A stretch of 64,000 bases of DNA from Papaver somniferum (taxonomy: Eukaryota; Streptophyta; Magnoliopsida; Ranunculales; Papaveraceae). The stretch's first letter is position 1; every line of letters begins with the position of its first letter. Shown here piece after piece: positions 11,374-22,523 of this stretch. The translations under genes were made by a program, and so were the position numbers. The stretch lies in contig NC_039359.1 of NCBI RefSeq assembly GCF_003573695.1, positions 156,480,210-156,544,209 of the forward strand, in the 5' to 3' direction. Below the pieces are notes generated by a model that saw nothing but the letters and a program-made list of their open reading frames with translations, made no database searches and had not been told where the DNA came from.

Positions 11374-13422
11374 TGGTGTGACAGGCAAAGACACACAGAA
11401 GCTTGCAAGTATACAAGGTCAAGTTATAGAATGGAAGGAAAGCAGGGGAAAGTCCACAGGGAGTGGGAGCATACAAGAAGTTTTCCTAAGCTAGCAAATG
11501 ATGTAAAACAAGATACAATTTCACAATGTTATAGTGGCAGTGAAACAAAGAAGGCAAATGGCATGAACCAAGGCTGCAAGGTAAAGCAAAGAAAACAGCT
11601 AAGAAAACAGCAAGGTAAAGCAGCTAAGAACCAAGGCTTGGAAGCCAAGGGCAGAGGTGAGTTTGTGCACTGACTTCAGTGCACAAAAGGCTTCAAAATG
11701 CAAGAAAAAAAGGCAAGAAAATAAACTGAACTGAAAGCACACAGAACTGAACTTGAGTGACTGAAAAAAAAAAAGGAATTGTGGCTAAGCTAAGGCTTAG
11801 ATTCCACCTGGTGTCCTAATCAGATAGCATATTCCTAGGTTGAGTTGAGTCCAATGCATACAATAGAAAGGAAAGAAAAACAGCTTGCTAACAGAAATAC
11901 CCCTAGTATTGACTGTCTTTTGACAGCACAATCAATCACAAGCAATCATAGCACTGCTTTCTTCCCAATGCACAAGAAAAGCAAGCATATGGCATCCTAT
12001 CCTAGCAATCTACCATTTGACAGTGCACCAAGGCTTCATCAGAGCCTCAGCTTGTTGCTAATTAGCTCATACTACACATGATAATAACAATAACATTCAT
12101 AATATAAGATAAATTAAACACAATAATCAACATTCAAAATAAATCAAAACAAGCACAACTTTCACTGTTAACTGCATAGATGAACTGAAATTTGGAATTG
12201 CATGAATTTTGTTTCAAGTTTCTACTGGCTAGTCCAGAGAACATCCCCCCCTAATTCACAACCCTTACACCTATTTATACCCAAAAACAAAATCCCCAAA
12301 AATCAGGACTACATCAGTCCAATTAGGGTTTGGTGAAAATACAAAATAAATCAAATAAAATCCTACCTAACTATGATAACAACCCTAATAGACTAACCCA
12401 TGCTTCAATTAGACGTACAATTGATTTCCCCAAAAAATTCCCAAATCAGAAAAATTAGGGTTCTTATAAAAAATTACTAAAATTTACCTAATCACTGTTG
12501 ACACTGGTGGATGTCGACCCATGCCTCCAATCCTTCTCCTGATGCTTCTCTTGTTCTTCCCATGCCCTAATTGCTTTTCTAGCTCATCTATTTCATCAAT
12601 TTCTCTTCTAGGGTTCCTGTGAGAGGAAAAGATCGAGGAATTGATGTTATAGAAAGCTAGAGGAGTAGGGGAATGATGGCTCGAATGGTGATGGGTGAAT
12701 GATTTGGGGGGAGCGTCACTGTTGCAGAAGAGGGGAAGAAGATGGATTCGATGGTTTTGGGAGAAGGGTGTGTTTGGCTAATGGGTGTAGGGTTCGGTCG
12801 CTATGGTGTGTAGCGGGATCATCGAGTTAGATGTTTGGCGAATCTCGACCGTGGGATATGGAGATGAAAGATCAATCTGACGGTGAGATGAAGTGGATCC
12901 TGTAGCGACCGTTGGATTATACAATACAACAAAATTAACGACACCAGATGGAGTTAGGTGTTGTAGTATTTTGCAGGGACTTCAGATTTTGATGCACGAT
13001 GAAGAAGCGACCATTGGATGATGAGATGGATCCAATCTAACGGCTGAGAATGGAGGCGGGTATGGATATAGAAAATGGGTTTGGGTAAGGGTTTTGGGCC
13101 TTGGGTATGCCAAGCCCATATCTTCCTTAAGAACAATTCTTCCTTCTTGAGCCCATTTCCAGCTTTTTGGACGTGCGCTCCATTCTTTGCGGCTTCCTTG
13201 CGTAATTCCTCCCGGCTTTTCACTACTTTTCTTCTCTATTCCGCTCCGCAATTCATCCAGACTTTATTTATTACCTAAAAATGCAAAATTAAGTAAGAAA
13301 AATATTTATTCTTGAAAACAATGAAAATACAGAATATGGGATAAAATGTAGAATTACTGCACAAAAGATGAGTTAAATGCCAACAAAAAGGGATAAATAT
13401 ATACAATATTTGACACTCATCA
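11374..13422 (-). repeat. Athila 5' LTR (right copy)
   Basis: 2049 bp, partner of 1275-3362. Compared with the left LTR it has a 12-bp tandem gain (AAGAAAACAGCT) near 11595 and lacks the 26-bp minisatellite units. It is followed directly by the target duplication ACTAT. It should hold the promoter of the element. Confidence 0.93.
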
Positions 13423-13427
13423 ACTAT

Positions 13428-13601
13428 GAATAAAAATTGTTTTTTGTGGTGCCGTGAAGATTGTTTGTATATAACTATTCTTCGCAAATGGAGCTTTTTC
13501 TTGTGAGGAAGCTTTACTTACTACAACAATAATATTCGCGGAGGAAGCTTTTGAAACGAGGGATATGAACCAAGACCTTACATAATGTTCACTGCTTAAA
13601 C
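13428..13601. repeat. Direct repeat R1 (right part)
   Basis: Continuation of R1 after the Athila element. It matches about 17450-17632: TTTTGTGGTGCC, CTTGTGAGGAAGCTTTACTT, ACTACAACAAT and TGAACCAAGACCT-ACATAA-GTTCACTGCTTAAA. Homology stops after the last word, before any coding sequence, so R1 contains only the upstream part of a gene. Confidence 0.75.
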
Positions 13602-14320
13602 CTTAGTTGTCGAAACTACATTGGTGAAGTTTGTCATTCTTACAAACTTATCCCGAAATAAGGAACTTCATGTGTGTGTGAGGAAGCCCATTAGTAGTAT
13701 TCTCGTAATACTCATTAAAGAAGAGTGTATCATTATTAGGTTAATTATCTTACATGCACTTCATTTAGAGACTTCTTTGGGATAAAGAAACTTCTAGTAG
13801 TACCGTTGGTGGGAAATTAGATCGTATTGTTATTTAGTTTTTAATTATTGATTTGATTGAGTAACAATATATTGAGCCTTGATAGATCTAGTTCGTTTAT
13901 TCTTTGATCCTCGTATTCTGATATATGTTCACTCGAACTAGTTCAAGGATCAACAATTTCAGATCTACTTTATTCAAGATCTGAAGATAAGACTTTCGGT
14001 CATCCATTGTTAACAAACTCAGTTAATATGCGTGATCAATTATAAGTGGAATCAAGTTATTTGTTCAGGTATTTTGAAGACTAGAAGATTTTTATTTGGT
14101 ATTCCGACAAGCTTGTTTATTTTGTGTAGACTTTTATAGCTTGCTGTATAGATCGAGAATCTATCTTTTGGTATTTCTTGTTGAAATCTAATTTGATAGC
14201 TTGTGAACTAAGATTGGTTATTTCGGTATATTGATCTTAGTTGATCGATCTAACCGTTATAGATGAGTTTATATTGATTAAATGGAAGAACCTTTATAAC
14301 TCAACTACAACATGGGAATA
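13602..14320. other. Unassigned intergenic DNA between R1 and R2
   Basis: AT-rich, without a credible open frame or a recognisable element end. Wording such as ATTTGTTCAGGTATTTTGAAG resembles degraded retrotransposon LTR sequence, but no partner copy is present in the window, so no assignment is made. Confidence 0.35.
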
Positions 14321-15002
14321 TTACATACTTTAAAAGAAACAAGAGTTATCCTAGTTGGTTAAAATCTTTCGTTAGAGAGGAACTTGATGTAATCATTTAG
14401 TTTTTTTCCTAAATAAAATCTCTTTTAATTGGTTTCTTATTAAAAAAATGGAAATAAGAAGAGATAAACATTTTCCTCTTTATTCGAGAATTCAGCCATC
14501 TGATTATGTGCAGATATCGCGGTGCATGTAGAATTCTGCGTTGTTATATTTGTAATATTTTATTCAAGTGACTATTTACCCCGAAAATGCTATATGACCA
14601 GCCTTTTAACAGCTACTTGACAGCTGATCTGACATGGCTAGGCGATGTGGCGGAAAAATTGGTTTTTTCTTTTGTCCATGTCATTAGGCAGGTTCCTATG
14701 TAGGGTGGCTAACCCACCCATCTACCATGCCAGCTGGCCTGGCAAACTGGCCGCACTACTATGGTAAAAATGTTAAGCGATCGAGTCTCCACCGAGCGGT
14801 TGAGACTACACCGTTAGCGGTCGAGTCTACAACTCTAGCGGTCGAGACTACACCGCTAGCGGTGTAGTCTCAACCGTTCGGTTGATTTCAAACCTCCGTC
14901 GACTCTTTCTCCACCGCTTTAAAATTGTGACTTTCAAACACAAAAATTACACCAAATTTTTTACACAAAAAATTTCTGTCTTTATCTATCTTATATTTCA
15001 AA

Positions 15003-15245
15003 ATGGCAAAGTTTGAATCCCAACTTGACTTGGCTACCCAACTTGATTTTTCCGGAGTGGTGCTTGAAGCCACCCTTAGTAAGATATGTGAAGGTTATAA
15101 AGAAATAGGTAAAAACCAAAGAAGTCTACAAGTTTTGGATATTAACCAAATCAAACCTCCTACTAAGAAAAGACAAAGAAAAGTTCAACGGAAGGAAAAA
15201 ATTGAAGGCAAAGAAGAAGATAAACAAAGGAGACTCCGTTCATGA
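15003..15245 (+). CDS. Hypothetical 80-codon ORF in the Harbinger-like element
   Basis: Open frame starting MAKFESQLDLATQLDFSG and ending in a strongly basic, lysine/arginine-rich tail (KKRQRKVQRKEK). It lies upstream of and opposite to the Myb/SANT-like pseudogene. I do not recognise it. It could be a remnant exon of an element-encoded protein, or chance; composition alone does not decide. Confidence 0.25.
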   Translation: MAKFESQLDLATQLDFSGVVLEATLSKICEGYKEIGKNQRSLQVLDINQIKPPTKKRQRKVQRKEKIEGKEEDKQRRLRS

Positions 15246-15421
15246 GCATATTGATTGGAAGTTTGGTGCAATGAAGAAGATAAACATGATGAAGAACATT
15301 TTCCCAAATTTTTACTTTTAAAGTCTTTATGGTAAGTCATGTCTAGTTTATATTATCTAGATGAATGAAAGAGACACTAATGTAAATTAAAATTCTAAAC
15401 TTAATGAAAGATGCACTACTT

Positions 15422-15910
15422 TTATATTAATAATATCTTAAAATTTAAAGTTGATACAAATGAAAGATGCATTAAACTTAATGAAAGATGCATCATATTT
15501 GGGTTGTTAATTAATCTAAACTCATCATATTTGGGCAACACCCTCAAGATAAGATAACTACCGTCAAATTGAAAACCTTTTCCCACTTTGTTGTTCCATT
15601 CGAGCCGACACATTTGCTCCACATCAAATGCGTTTTGGCCATTTTGTCGGTTTCGATAGCCTTCAGTAAGTGAAGCAACAAACAACTTCACATCCTTGTT
15701 GACTATTCCGAAGCGATGACACAATCACACTGCATCTCGGTTATTGAGGTTCAATGTTTCTTCTTGAAATCTCCGAAATATGCGACTCCATACAATTTCT
15801 TCTTGTTGTTGTTTCCCATTGACTATATCTTGTGTATAAAAGACATAATGCCTTCCAATGGATTCATCTTCAGCTATACTAAATCTGCGAGTTCGAACTC
15901 GAACTGACAT
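15422..15910 (-). pseudogene. Myb/SANT-like accessory protein of a Harbinger-type element, broken
   Basis: The minus-strand frame begins with MSVRVRTRRFSIAEDESIGR and continues IVWSRIFRRFQEE, HRFGIVNKDVKLFVASL and GKGFQFDGSYLILRVLPKYDEF. This layout (…AED..I.R.Y, W.RI..RF, R...IN..V.KFV, F....W..L...PK) is that of the plant trihelix/Myb-like proteins related to the second ORF of PIF/Harbinger elements. In those elements the protein binds the TIRs and helps the transposase. An in-frame TGA at 15725-15727 interrupts it after RDAV, so it is a pseudogene unless read through. The C-terminal part after about 15480 is not conserved. Confidence 0.6.
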
Positions 15911-17901
15911 GTTGGATTTGTGGAGTGAAAGAATGGAGATTGAAGAAATAGTGTGAGTTAAAATGAAATTTGATATTGTATTTATAGGATGAAGAAATGA
16001 TGACCGTTAGATGACATAATACGAGCGGTCGAGTCTAGACCGCTGGCGTTGCAAACTACACCTACCGTTTTTTTCTACACCGAGCGGTCGAGCCGCTCGG
16101 TGCCACTTAGCCAGGCAAGTTTGCTTGTTTGCCAGCTCCATAGTGGGTGCAAAACTGGCAAATCAATAATAGATTTGCCACACCCATAGGAACCGGTCTT
16201 CGAGAGATAACAAGCTAACCCTTGGTCTGTTCAATTTCAGGTAATACAATCTTAATTTGACTCGACCTGAACATGGTATATCACAATATTGAGAGCATTG
16301 AGAATTTGTTACATTAAGTAGGGTGTTTTCTAATACTTTACCTGTTTCTGGAAAATTGATTGGTTGGATGATCTAAAGAATTAGAAGCTTATTGCTCAAA
16401 ATACTACTTCTGATGAAGAACTATCTTGAACTTTAATTAATGATTGAATTAAAACTATTAACACTGTGTGTTTTGTGTTTGCTACACACGTTTGATTCTT
16501 AAATCGACCACAAGAATTACAAGATTATACATGGGTTTCATAGTAGTTAACTAATTCAACGGAAGGATAATAGAAGATCTATTTCAGAAAACAATACATT
16601 AAAATTTCTTTTGAAAACATATTTATTTTCTCTTTGATGACGTGGATATGATGACTAATTACTCTTTTCTTCCATTTCAGCTGCCACAGCAAATCAGCTG
16701 TTTTGTAGTTGTCATTCAGCTGTTCACCTAGCATGACGGTTATTTATCCCTTTTAATATTCAAAAAACATATCCTCCAATAAAACCAAAACCATCGCCGT
16801 GTGCATTTGTTTTTACTGGGAAGCTTCACCCACATTTTAGTTTTCCTATATCAATATTCCACATTAGACGGAAAATCATATTCGCGGAAAAGAAAGACAG
16901 TGAATCAATTTATTTTTACAAGTACCCATATAAAAAGATATTTTCTTTCGATGAAAAACCCAATAATAATTGGACCTTCTTGGCCATTTCTAATAACGTA
17001 ATTAAAGTAAACTAGGTGGTTCAGACTTCAGAGTTAAGTTTGCATTTACAGTGTTTCCTTTTTTAGTTACAACATATAATTAAAATATAAAAGTTTGTAA
17101 GTGGCAACTTGATAAAAATTAAGATAAAAAGATATTGTCGATAGCCTCTGTGCCCTCTCCAGTGATTAGCTTGTTGAAAGAAAAGAAGAGAGCTTTTCTT
17201 CCTATTTGTGTATCATTGTTAATCTAACCAATAATATAACTAACATGTGATAGATTTGTAGCAAGATTTTCGGATCAAGTTAGAGTTTTTGTTTTTTGAT
17301 TGAAAGTCAATATATTAGTCAAGTTAATTTCGTAAAATTAGATCATGTTTTGTGATGCGCATATCCTTATTTAAAAAGATTAATTAGAGCCCTGCGGTGG
17401 CCTTTCGAGAACCTTCACAACACGTTCTTAGGGAATGATATATCACTCTGAATTAAGGACTGTCTTTTGTGGTGCCATGAAGATTGTTTACAAATAACTA
17501 TTCATCGCAAAAGGCTTTTTTTGTTCTTTTTTTTTTCTTGTGAGGAAGCTTTACTTACTACAACAATGATTCACAACGAGGGACATGATCACATGAACCA
17601 AGACCTGACATAAGGTTCACTGCTTAAAACCCATAATATGGAAAACCTAACGATCTGCCATTGTTATACCATAGATAAATATTTTTGAAAGAAAGTCTGA
17701 TGGGTAAAGATAATAATGGATATCTATGGAAAACAGAAGCGCGAGATGCGCCCTGTTGCTAGCATGACTGGAATTAAAACACCAACATGTGATATACATT
17801 ATTATCTTAGTTGCATTAATTAATATGCATGTTGATCACAATGCATTAGAAATAACCCAAATAAAAATATGGTTTCGATATCATCAGATTTAGAATTCGT
17901 C

Positions 17902-17914
17902 TATATATATATAT
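17902..17914 (+). promoter_or_regulatory. TATA box of the subtilase
   Basis: An alternating TATATATATATAT run lies about 40-50 bp before the ATG at 17951. This gives a TATA box with a very short 5' leader if transcription begins about 30 bp downstream. Confidence 0.5.
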
Positions 17915-17950
17915 CATTGCTGCGTGTCCAAGAATAGCAAGCATCAAACA

Positions 17951-19295
17951 ATGTCAATCATGATCAGTACTACTTCACCTATCCTAACTTTCTTCACCAT
18001 TTTTTGTCTACTTTTTTCTTCCTTTTCTCAAACATCATCATCATCATTATCATCATCATCATCATGAACAGCCAGCATCTTACATTATTCATGTCTCTAA
18101 ACTAGACAAACCATCCATTTTTTCATCCCACTTTGATTGGTATACCTCGGCACTCCAATCTCTTCCTCCTCATCTTTCTTTGTCGTCACATCCTCGAGAG
18201 GTTATCATGTATACATACAACCATGTTATTCATGGTTTTGCTGCTCGACTCACACCTTCTCAAGCCTTGCATCTCCGTAGTTTCCCCGGAATACTTTCGG
18301 TACTCCGTCAACAAAATCACAAGATCCAAACAACTCATACTCCTAGTTTTCTCGGCCTGAATTCAAAATCTGGTCTATGGCCTGACTCAAATTATGCCAG
18401 TGACATCATCATCGGAGTTCTGGATACCGGAAACTGGCCTGGAAGTCAGAGTTTCAATGACTCGGGTTTAAGCCCTGTACCGAAGAAATGGAAAGGTGCG
18501 TGTGAGAATACAACTGATTTTCCCAGCACATCTTGCAATAAAAAGTTAATCGGTGCTCGATCTTTTTACCAAGGAATTCAGTTAGACGAAACAAAAGACA
18601 AGAAATCACCAATAGATACACAAGGACATGGTACACATACAGCATCTACCGCAGCTGGATCTGTTGTTAAAAACGTTAGTTTCAACGGATACGGTGCTGG
18701 AGATGCAAAAGGAATGGCAACTAAGGCCAGAATTGCAATCTACAAGGTATGCTGGAGTAATGGATGTGATGGTGCGGATATTATTGCTGCCATGGATCAA
18801 GCTGTAACCGACGGAGTTGATGTGATTTCCATGTCCGTTAATCCCCACGGATTAGCAGTTCCGTATGATGAAGATTCGTTTGCTATTGCAGCTTTTGGCG
18901 CTGTAGAGAAAGGAGTACTAGTTTCTGCCGCTGCAAGCAATGCAGGTCCTAGTCCTTCTAAAGCCACTAATATCGCACCTTGGTTTCTAACTGTTGGAGC
19001 ATCTACAATCGACAGAGATTTCCCCTGTAATGTGATTCTAGGAAATGGTACAGTTATCAGTGGTGTTTCATTATATTCCGGTAATAATTCACTAGAAGAA
19101 ACAGAATTAGTCTTTGCCGGTCACATAGGAAGCATAACTTGCGAAGAGGGGAAGCTTAACGCAACCCTGGCCAAAGGGAAGATTGTTGTTTGTAATCCTG
19201 GTTACATCGTATCCCAGGGGAAATGCAGTAAAAATAGCTGGTGGTGTTGGTCTGATTTCGGCCGAATGGGAAGACTACGGATTATTAGTGAGTGC
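17951..19295 (+). pseudogene. Subtilisin-like serine protease, 5' half (SBT1.4 type), interrupted
   Basis: Secreted plant subtilase (S8 family). The ATG at 17951 opens a hydrophobic signal peptide (TTSPILTFFTIFCLLFSSFS). This frame stops at 18065 inside a TCA microsatellite, and the mature protein continues in another frame from 18030. The order then is the I9 inhibitor prodomain (ASYIIHVSKLDKPS… to about 18350), the S8 domain with catalytic Asp in VLDTG (18423-18425), catalytic His in GHGTHTASTAAGS (18627-18629), the oxyanion Asn in ASNAGP (18939-18941), and the start of the PA insert. IWPE, usual after DTG, is NWPG here. One extra A near 19220 shifts the frame again. Coding sequence is cut after AGTGC at 19295 by the copia array and resumes at 58600. 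No introns are apparent, as is common for this family. Confidence 0.92.
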
Positions 19296-19475
19296 TGTTG
19301 GAAAAAATTGGGTTTCACAAAGGATGAATGAATCAGAGAAGAAAGTGTTGCACTCCAAAACTTTCAAGGCTTGTATAAATTTCTTTTAGACAAATATTTC
19401 TACCCTCCCAATAACAATTGGCGATTACAACAGGTATGCGAAATATTGCCTTCAGGATACAATGAAAGCCCTGCA
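19296..19475 (-). repeat. Copia LTR1, truncated (R/U5 end only)
   Basis: The outermost left LTR. Only the sense 3' part survives (TGTTGGAAAAAATTGGG… to CCCTGCAA on the plus strand). It then joins pol 3' sequence directly at about 19474, with a two-base overlap. The rest of the LTR, the polypurine tract and the 3' UTR are deleted. Confidence 0.9.
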
Positions 19476-21979
19476 AACCACTGAACTTGGTAGACTTTTC
19501 GTAAATGGGTCTGCCAAATTTCTCTTTGATTCAATAAAGTTAACCGTAACTACTCCCCTCTTGAGTAGTTGCCTAACCATGTAGTGTCTAAGACTTGCAT
19601 GTCTAGACTTTCCATTATAAGTCTTATTAGAGACATTATAGATTGTAGCTTGATTATCACAATTAATCAAGACCGCCGGAGTTGGCTTCTTCCAAAAAGG
19701 AATTTCCATAAGTAGGTTTCTAAGCCAATCTGCCTCCTTACATGCATCAGTTAAAGCTATCAATTCTGACAACATTGTTGAATCAGAGATACAAGTCTGC
19801 TTCTTGGAACTCCAAGACACAGCAGCACCCCCTAATGTAAAAATCCATCCAGAAGTTGACTTGGAATTTGATTCTACATTGTTCCAGTTAGCATCGCTGT
19901 ACCCCTCTAGTGCAGCGGGATAGCCTTGGTAATGCAAACCAAAATTTATTGTTCCTTTCAAGTAAGCCATAACTCTTGAAACTGCTTTCCAGTGTTCATA
20001 TCCTGGATTACTTGAGAAACGACATAATATTCCCACGGCTTGGGCTATGTCCGGTCTTGTGCAATGCATAGCGTACATAAGACTCTCAATAACACTAGAA
20101 TACTCAAGTTGAGCATGAGTACGGCCGGTGTTCTTCATTAACTTGATAGTATGGTCTAAAGGAGTAGGTGCTGGATTGTCATCAAAGTGACCATATTTCT
20201 TGAGAAATTTCTCAATATAATGAGATTGAGTTAAAACCAACTCATCTCCCTTTCTTAGGATCTTAATTCCCAAGATTACATCAGCCTCTCCTAAATCCTT
20301 CATATCAAAGTTAGAACTAAGAAACTTCTTTGTTTCTTCCACAACAGATATGTCAGACCCAAAGATTAACATATCATCAACATACAAACAGAGAATCACA
20401 CAACCAGAACTATCATGCTTACTATAGATACATTTGTCCGCATCATTCACCACAAACCCATATGACAAAACTACTTTATCAAACTTCTCATGCCATTGCA
20501 TAGGGGCTTGCTTCAAACCATAGAGAGATTTCACTAACTTGCAAACTTTCTTCTCTTGGCCTGGTAATATGAAACCTTCAGGTTGTTCCATATATATCTC
20601 TTCTTCTAAATCCCCATTTAGAAAATCAGTTTTGACATCCATTTGATGCACAACCAACTTATGAATAGAAGCAAGTGCAATCAAGCAACGAATGGATGAG
20701 ATGCGTGCAACAGGAGCATATGTATCAAAGTAATCAATACCATGTCTTTGTTTATAACCCTTGGCAACTAGCCTTGCCTTAAACTTATCAACTTCACCAT
20801 CAGCTCTCAACTTTCTCTTGAATATCCATTTACTTCCTATTGCTTTAGCACCAGGAGGTAAATTTACTAATACCCAAGTCCCGTTAGTCAAAAGCGAATG
20901 CTTTTCATCATTGATGGCTTCTTTCCAGAAATTTGCATCTCTAGAACTCATGGCTTCAGCATAAGTTTTAGGGTCATCATCAGTATGCATAACATACTGG
21001 TTAACACTAAGAATTCTATTCTTATTTGCCTCTACAAGGTAATAAATAAAGTTTGGATCAGGCTTTTTCTCAATCCTTCCTCTCTTACTCCTTCTAGGTT
21101 CGATATCTTTAGTAGGCACTGAAATATCATTGTCATGAGTAGGAGAGGGATTTTCATCATTGTTATCAATCTCCATAGGTTCTAGATCAGGTAACAATGG
21201 ATTCTCCATGGGTTGCATTTGAGAACTGTTCCTATTTAAGTTCTCAAAGAATTCCACATCTACAGATTTTATAATCTCAAAAGTGTCAAGGTTTATAAAT
21301 CTGTAGGTGATACTATTAAGAGAGTATCCCACAAAAGCACATTTATAAGCCCTGTTTCCCAACTTTGGTCTTTTGGGATCAGGCTTTCGAACATATGCTA
21401 AACAACCCCAGACTTTAAGTCTTCTCAAGTTTGGTTTCCTCTTAAACCACAACTCATAAGGAGAAACATTCTTCTTTTTCAAAGGAATTCTATTCAAAAT
21501 ATAACATGCAGACAACATAGCTTCACCCCACAAAGAATTAGGCAAACCAGAACTTATAAGCATGCAATTAACCATATCAATCAAAGTTCTATTTTTCCTT
21601 TCAGCCATACCATTTTGTTGAGGTGTGTAAGGTGCAGTACGTTGATGAACTAAACCATGCTCTTGACAAAAGGAATTAAATTCAGTAGGAAAGTATTCAC
21701 CACCACGATCAGAACGTAAAATCTTAATTTTGTGCTCTAATTGTGTCTCTACTTCTGCTTTATAAATCCTAAATTTATCAAAGACTTCATCCTTAGATTT
21801 CATTAAATATGTATAAGCATATCTAGTACTATCTTCTATAAAAGTGACATAATACTTATTTCCACCACGAGTGGCAGAACCATGCAAATCACCCACATCA
21901 CTATGTACTAATTCAAGTAAGGAAGAATTTCGTACTACAGACTTATGGGAAATTCTAGTTATCTTTGCTTGCACACATA
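19474..21979 (-). pseudogene. Copia partial pol (unit P): integrase core, RT, RNase H
   Basis: Open frame covering family residues from about 481 (VQAKITRISH) to near the end. It keeps the integrase core (DVGD, RSDRGGEY, NGMAERKNRT), RT with [10 protein letters not shown], and RNase H. gag, protease and the integrase zinc finger are missing: the sequence jumps from CEIC-adjacent pol at 21979 to the leader and LTR2. The C-terminal residues after SSVV are replaced by LTR-encoded ones. It shares with F1 the rare change of Ala to Asp in [10 protein letters not shown]. It cannot function alone. Confidence 0.9.
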
Positions 21980-21983
21980 AAAC

Positions 21984-22523
21984 TGTTGGAAAAAATTGGG
22001 TTTCACAAAGGATGAATGAATCAGAGAAGAAAGTGTTGCACTCCAAAACTTTCAAGGCTTGTATAAATTTCTTTTAGACAAATATTTCTACCCTCCCAAT
22101 AACAATTGGCGATTACAACAGGTATGCGAAATATTGCCTTCAGGATACAATGAAAGCCCTGCAACGAAAACTGAATTCAAGGTTTGTACCCCTTGATTCA
22201 ATCAAGAACACACAAAGAGATTTCTGATGATGCTTTTTGAAATAGAGAAAACAGATTGATTTTTCTTATATGTTAAACGAAACTGGGAGAAGCTATTTAT
22301 AAAGGGTTTTGCACCTGTTGGGAATAGGTTTTTTATTCGCCAACAGGTTTCTATTCACGAAACGTCAGGTTCCTTCATCAACAGACATCAATGGTGTCTT
22401 TTGGATTCGAAATTTTCGAACAGGCTTTTATCGGCCAAATAAAACCTTCAGTTCAAAAATTCTTCCGGGGGCGTTGCCCCCCAGGACCCCCCTTTGGTTA
22501 GCGGCGTTGAAAATATTCCAACA
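21984..22523 (-). repeat. Copia LTR2, both ends present
   Basis: 540 bp, TGTTGG…CCAACA. The GC-rich U3 segment is shortened: hairpin 1 (GGGGGCGTTGCCCCC) is fused directly to the tail of hairpin 4 (CCCCCCAGGACCCCCC). A sense TATA box lies at 22292-22303. On its right there is neither a polypurine tract nor AGTGC but unrelated DNA, so LTR2 is an exposed element end. Confidence 0.9.

Larger units (their letters stand above)
1275..13422 (-). mobile_element. Complete Ty3/gypsy retrotransposon, Athila lineage
   Basis: A 12.1-kb LTR retrotransposon read on the minus strand. It is bounded by two near-identical 2-kb LTRs (1275-3362 and 11374-13422), each running TGGTGTGACAGG...CACTCATCA on the plus strand. 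The flanking 5-bp target duplication ACTAT is present at 1270-1274 and 13423-13427. A primer-binding site complementary to tRNA-Asp follows the 5' LTR, and a polypurine tract precedes the 3' LTR. Internal order in the sense direction is gag, protease, RT-RNase H, integrase, then a long non-coding 3' part, as is usual for Athila. All coding parts except RT-RNase H are frameshifted, so it cannot encode its own proteins. It sits inside repeat R1. Confidence 0.95.
14691..16194. mobile_element. Nested Harbinger-like TIR element
   Basis: Inverted ends begin GGTTCCTATG on both sides (14691-14700, and as its complement at 16185-16194), followed by G-rich variants of GTGGC. Inside them, both flanks carry motifs such as GCGGTCGAGTCT and CACCGAGCGGT in inverted arrangement (14775-14885 and 16020-16100). 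The element holds a broken Myb/SANT-like gene of the kind found as the accessory ORF of PIF/Harbinger transposons. No DDE transposase is visible, and the 3-bp target duplication expected for the family could not be confirmed. Confidence 0.5.
14583..16740. mobile_element. Mutator-like TIR element (non-autonomous)
   Basis: Insertion in R2, defined by comparison with uninterrupted R1. It is flanked by TATTTACCCC (14573-14582) and TATTTATCCC (16741-16750), a 10-bp duplication with one difference. The ends form imperfect inverted repeats of about 52 bp. Both read ATGCTA..TGA.CAGC from outside in and later ACAGCTGAT.TG...TGGC; about two thirds of positions agree. A 9-10 bp duplication with long TIRs is the Mutator signature. 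No transposase is visible. The interior is largely occupied by a second, Harbinger-like element. Confidence 0.7.
14325..17632. repeat. Direct repeat R2, upstream region of the subtilase
   Basis: Second copy of R1, made of 14325-14582 and 16741-17632, separated by a Mutator-like insertion. After 17632 the sequence is unique and leads into the subtilase start at 17951, so R2 is the resident promoter-side copy. Divergence from R1 (frequent substitutions and indels) is far higher than between the LTRs of the inserted elements, so the duplication is older than those insertions. Confidence 0.75.

Noticed and set aside
19296..22523. Unit P with LTR1 and LTR2 as an independent element
   Set aside because: The left flank is AGTGC but the right flank is AGCTT, so the two LTRs are not the ends of one insertion. 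The AGTGC partner is at 58600.
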